A program made the position numbers and the translations under genes. The notes below the pieces were generated by a model that was given only the letters and a program-made list of their open reading frames with translations, ran no database searches and was not told the origin of the DNA. DNA of 64,000 nucleotides, taken from the NCBI GenBank assembly GCA_964035575.1, contig OZ037836.1, positions 434,001 through 498,000 of the forward strand. Direction: 5' to 3'. The stretch comes from Rhynchopus sp. YZ270_cl-10 (lineage: Eukaryota; Euglenozoa; Diplonemea; Diplonemida; Diplonemidae). Shown here one piece after another: positions 61,427 through 64,000 of the stretch (position 1 is its first letter; each line of letters starts with the position of its first letter).

Positions 61427-61552
61427 AAAAGTAGCGCACCGTACGCCTTCGGCGCAAGCTTGCAACCCACCCTTCGCGTGACATAGTTTGGCACTAAAAA
61501 CGTGCAATTTGAGCGCAATTTTTAGAAATGTTGCGTACCGTTGCTTCGCCAT
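61427..61552. repeat. GCGAAGCCACGG repeat, inverted copy
   Basis: AGTAGCGCACCGTACGCC, then GGCGCAAGCTTGCAACCCAC and TTGCGTACCGTTGCTTCGCC: complement of the unit at 25621-25745. Confidence 0.7.
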
Positions 61553-61967
61553 GGGTGCCATGACCGCCGTTTCTTTTGTAAATGTATTGAGATTACTGAT
61601 ACTGCGTGTGCCCATTGCAAATATCAATGTAGTGTCGAACTCCGCAGTAGGATAATCGAGGAATTCTCACATTCTGCCGGAGGCCCGAACGAGCTGGGTT
61701 GGGCTCGACCGAGTAATGACCGAGTTTCAGCGAAAACCCCCAAAACCTATATTCCCCTGGGGTTTAGTTCTGCGATAGATGAGATGTGAAATACTACGGT
61801 GTCAATAACTATCTTCGCCCACACAGGAAAACGGGAAACGAAACAGGGGGAAAGTTTGTTAGTTGTACGCTTCCACCCTTCCACACACACTCAGGACTGT
61901 TGTGATGCTCTTTTTATAATCTTTTCAATTATTTGCTTTTCTTCTTCTACTTTTTCTTTGTTTCTTT

Positions 61968-62003
<36 letters not shown>

Positions 62004-63164
62004 AAAACTGAATGTTTACAAAAACAGAGCCAAATAGAAAAGGTAAGAAAATGAAAGTCCTGAAGTACAGAAAGTGGTGTGTGAGAAGGGAGGAGCACAA
62101 GTGAGGGTGAAAACAGTTAGAGCGACCGTAGCATTTCCCCTGTCAACTGCGTTTGACCTATAATAAAAAAACACCACTATTCTGCCTCAGTACAGGTCCC
62201 AACCTGCTTGTTCGTTTTCTTTTCCGACGGTCACTCAATTTTTCGACTCGCTGCGCTCGCGGACAAACCATCAACCCCCCACGATTTCCTAAAAACCCGA
62301 AAGTTAGCGTCAGGCCTGCGCGGGAAAATCTCAAAAACAGGAGAGGAAAATAAAACGAAAAAAAATCTCGGATTTTCAGCGAAAATAAGGATCCACCCTG
62401 CACCGGGAAGAGGAGAAAGGTATCGCTGCCGCCTCGTCGCAAAATCGTTAGTACGTTCGCACTGCTCACACTTGTACTGAACCCGTAAATGCCAGACGTC
62501 GCCCGTGTTCCACGTCACGTCGATAAAATCCTTCGCCGATGTGTACGCACTGCCGATGCTGGACACCGTAGTGTTCTGCTGCATGAGGTATGATGCCGCA
62601 TGATGGCAAGGAACAACGCTGCAAGCACAATAACATCCACATTTAACATTCCAGTTCGGTATGACCAAGAGCTCCGAACTGCGCCGCAGGCCCCCAATTG
62701 CATAGGGGGGTCTGGGGGGTTTGGGGGGTTCGGGGGGCGAAGCCCCCCGGCGCTTTTTTTTTGGACTTTCGGGCCAGAAAAACCGAAAATTTGGGTTGAA
62801 ATGGGCATTTTCCTAAGTAAAAACCACGAAATTTCGGGTGCGCGAAACCACGTTTTAGACCCCCACAGATGCTCAAAAGTGTCAAATTCTGGTTTTAACG
62901 GCCTCAAATCGTCGAAATTAGCCCTATATAGGCGGAAAAAAATTTGCGAGAGTCCCTTTCTATAAGTCAAAATAGCTGGAAAGTGGGGCGGGAGGGTCCG
63001 TAGTCCGAGGGTCCCTAAAACATTCGAAAACATTTTTTTCCCGGCTATTTCTCAGTTTTTGCTGGGGAAAAACATTTTTTTCCCCTTTGTATCTCAGTTT
63101 TGGCAAAGGTAAAAAACACTTTTTGAACTTTTTTGCGATTTTTTAACATGTTTTAGGGAGCCCC
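61553..63164. other. No confident gene
   Basis: 61960-62000 is a T run. 62298-62314 (GTTAGCGTCAGGCCTG) resembles an inverted hAT-like end and pairs in sequence, not in position, with CAGGCCTGACGCTAA at 12564. The minus frame 62500-62630 reads FIDVTWNTGDVWHLRVQYK with CEQCERT; it is protein-like but too short to assign. 62700-62760 is G/C-rich (GGGGGGTTCGGGGGGCG). Confidence 0.4.
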
Positions 63165-63394
63165 CAGAAGAAGAAAAAAATTACAAGATGAATGTGCCTC
63201 TCTTTAGAGATGTGCACACCTCTCTTCTATTGCTGTCCCCACTGTGAAAAGTGTATCTGGGACACAGAAAAAAATAGAAAATGAAAAAACAAAAGCAGAA
63301 CAAAGAAAAGAAAAATTTGCAAAAAAAAAAAAAAAAAAAAAAAATGTGACTGACATTGTGTCATATCTCTTTACTGTCCCCACTGTGGAAATAC
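63165..63394. repeat. Cyclase 3'-flank repeat, copy 2
   Basis: 63180-63270 repeats 59400-59500; an A run (63321-63343) and the CTGTCCCCACTGTGGAAATA end lead straight into the stop codon of the partial cyclase. Confidence 0.8.
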
Positions 63395-64000
63395 TTAGTG
63401 ATACTCTGGTGCGGGTGGGGAGTAGTCGCATTTCGCTACAATGTCCTTAAGGTAGCTAATTTCGTGCCGTTCGAAGATGGGGCCTTCTGCGACACCTGAT
63501 ATTGCCGCTGTTGCTGCCTCCCACTTCTCGGCGATGATGTGCTCCCAGATCGCGTTCCAGACGACAAACTTGCTTGAGGCATCAAGGTTCGCAAGCTCGT
63601 ACATCCATTCCGAGTCGTCTGTGGTCGCACGTTTGCGTGCCTCGTAGATCCGGATGAGCCCCTTACGCAGACGCTTTGGGAACTTCACCGCACCCACTGT
63701 CTTGAACTCAAAGTACCGCTCGCACGTCTCCGAGGCAAACATATCCACAACCCCATGGAAGTCAAGCCTCCGGTTCACCCTCTCCAGTGCATAGCTCCAC
63801 CCCACAGCCGGCGACGTGATGGTGATCTTCTTCATCCCAAGGCACCCGAGCGCCTCCACGCGACCTGTCCCCGCAGTGCAGCCAAAGGAGAGCACCAACG
63901 GCGAGCAGTGTGCTGGCATTGCGATTAGTGAAATGCCGGCGCGCGACTTGAGCGCACAGTTGATGGCCTGGGCACGGTGCTGCGTGTTGACGGTGAAGGC
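63395..64000 (-). CDS. Receptor-type cyclase, second copy (C-terminal part, runs off the window)
   Basis: 201 codons plus stop, open to the window edge. It corresponds to residues from about AFTVNTQHRA to the C-terminus of the 967-aa cyclase at 37786-40689. The two agree closely; differences include KSRAGISLI against NSRDDISRI and IIAEKWEA against IIAKKWEA. It therefore starts within the catalytic domain, just after the GDKVMATF motif, and the first metal-site residue cannot be seen. Same strand and same 3' flank as copy 1, consistent with tandem amplification. Confidence 0.93.
   Translation of the reverse strand, partial: AFTVNTQHRAQAINCALKSRAGISLIAMPAHCSPLVLSFGCTAGTGRVEALGCLGMKKITITSPAVGWSYALERVNRRLDFHGVVDMFASETCERYFEFKTVGAVKFPKRLRKGLIRIYEARKRATTDDSEWMYELANLDASSKFVVWNAIWEHIIAEKWEAATAAISGVAEGPIFERHEISYLKDIVAKCDYSPPAPEYH

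Overview
This 64 kb window looks like nuclear DNA of a unicellular eukaryote (protist). There are two almost identical cytosolic-type HSP70 genes, a two-TM-segment receptor-type class III nucleotidyl cyclase with a second partial copy, a family of genes joining an N-terminal ubiquitin-like domain to leucine-rich repeats, and very abundant transposon debris. The confident host genes show no introns and all lie on the minus strand. Each gene family has a pyrimidine-rich stretch and an AG just before the ATG. With the HSP70 N-terminus (kinetoplastid-like by eye) this recalls Euglenozoa, but gene density is far lower than in trypanosomatids, so the lineage is left open.

Layout. 0-13 kb: an expanded ubiquitin-like (Ubl) gene family on the minus strand. 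One member (274-2202) fuses Ubl to a probable TET-associated-type glycosyltransferase. Three (4192-5031, 6008-7195, 11158-12258) fuse Ubl to 5-9 repeats of 25 residues and end in a polybasic CVCM tail that looks like a farnesylation CaaX box. A deleted pseudogene (9906-10020), orphan 5' flanks and small elements lie between them. 13-18.8 kb: a 5'-truncated LINE carrying a restriction-like endonuclease, an OTU-type protease domain and a duplicated unnamed C-terminal domain, flanked by a perfect 188-bp target duplication. 18.8-28.8 kb: mostly hAT-related nonautonomous elements, foldback DNA and dispersed repeats. 28.8-31 kb: a segmental duplicate of the 5.3-7 kb block with a fourth, frameshifted Ubl-LRR gene.

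31.8-43.8 kb: HSP70, cyclase, HSP70, all on the minus strand; a relic (60.07 kb) and a partial copy (63.4 kb to the edge) of the cyclase follow. 45.7-48 kb: a hAT-like element and a 1-kb element with 235-bp inverted ends. 49.5-56.5 kb: a 6.9-kb TTAA-flanked piggyBac-like element made of nested inverted repeats with no recognisable transposase. 56.5-63.4 kb: repeats.

How parts relate: the Ubl genes share their first ~90 codons and about 200 bp of 5' flank, so the Ubl plus promoter behaves as a module placed on different effector bodies (LRR with lipid anchor, or glycosyltransferase). HSP70 and the cyclase look like members of a tandem, gene-converting cluster. No tRNA, rRNA, CRISPR, LTR-element or virus fossil was recognised.
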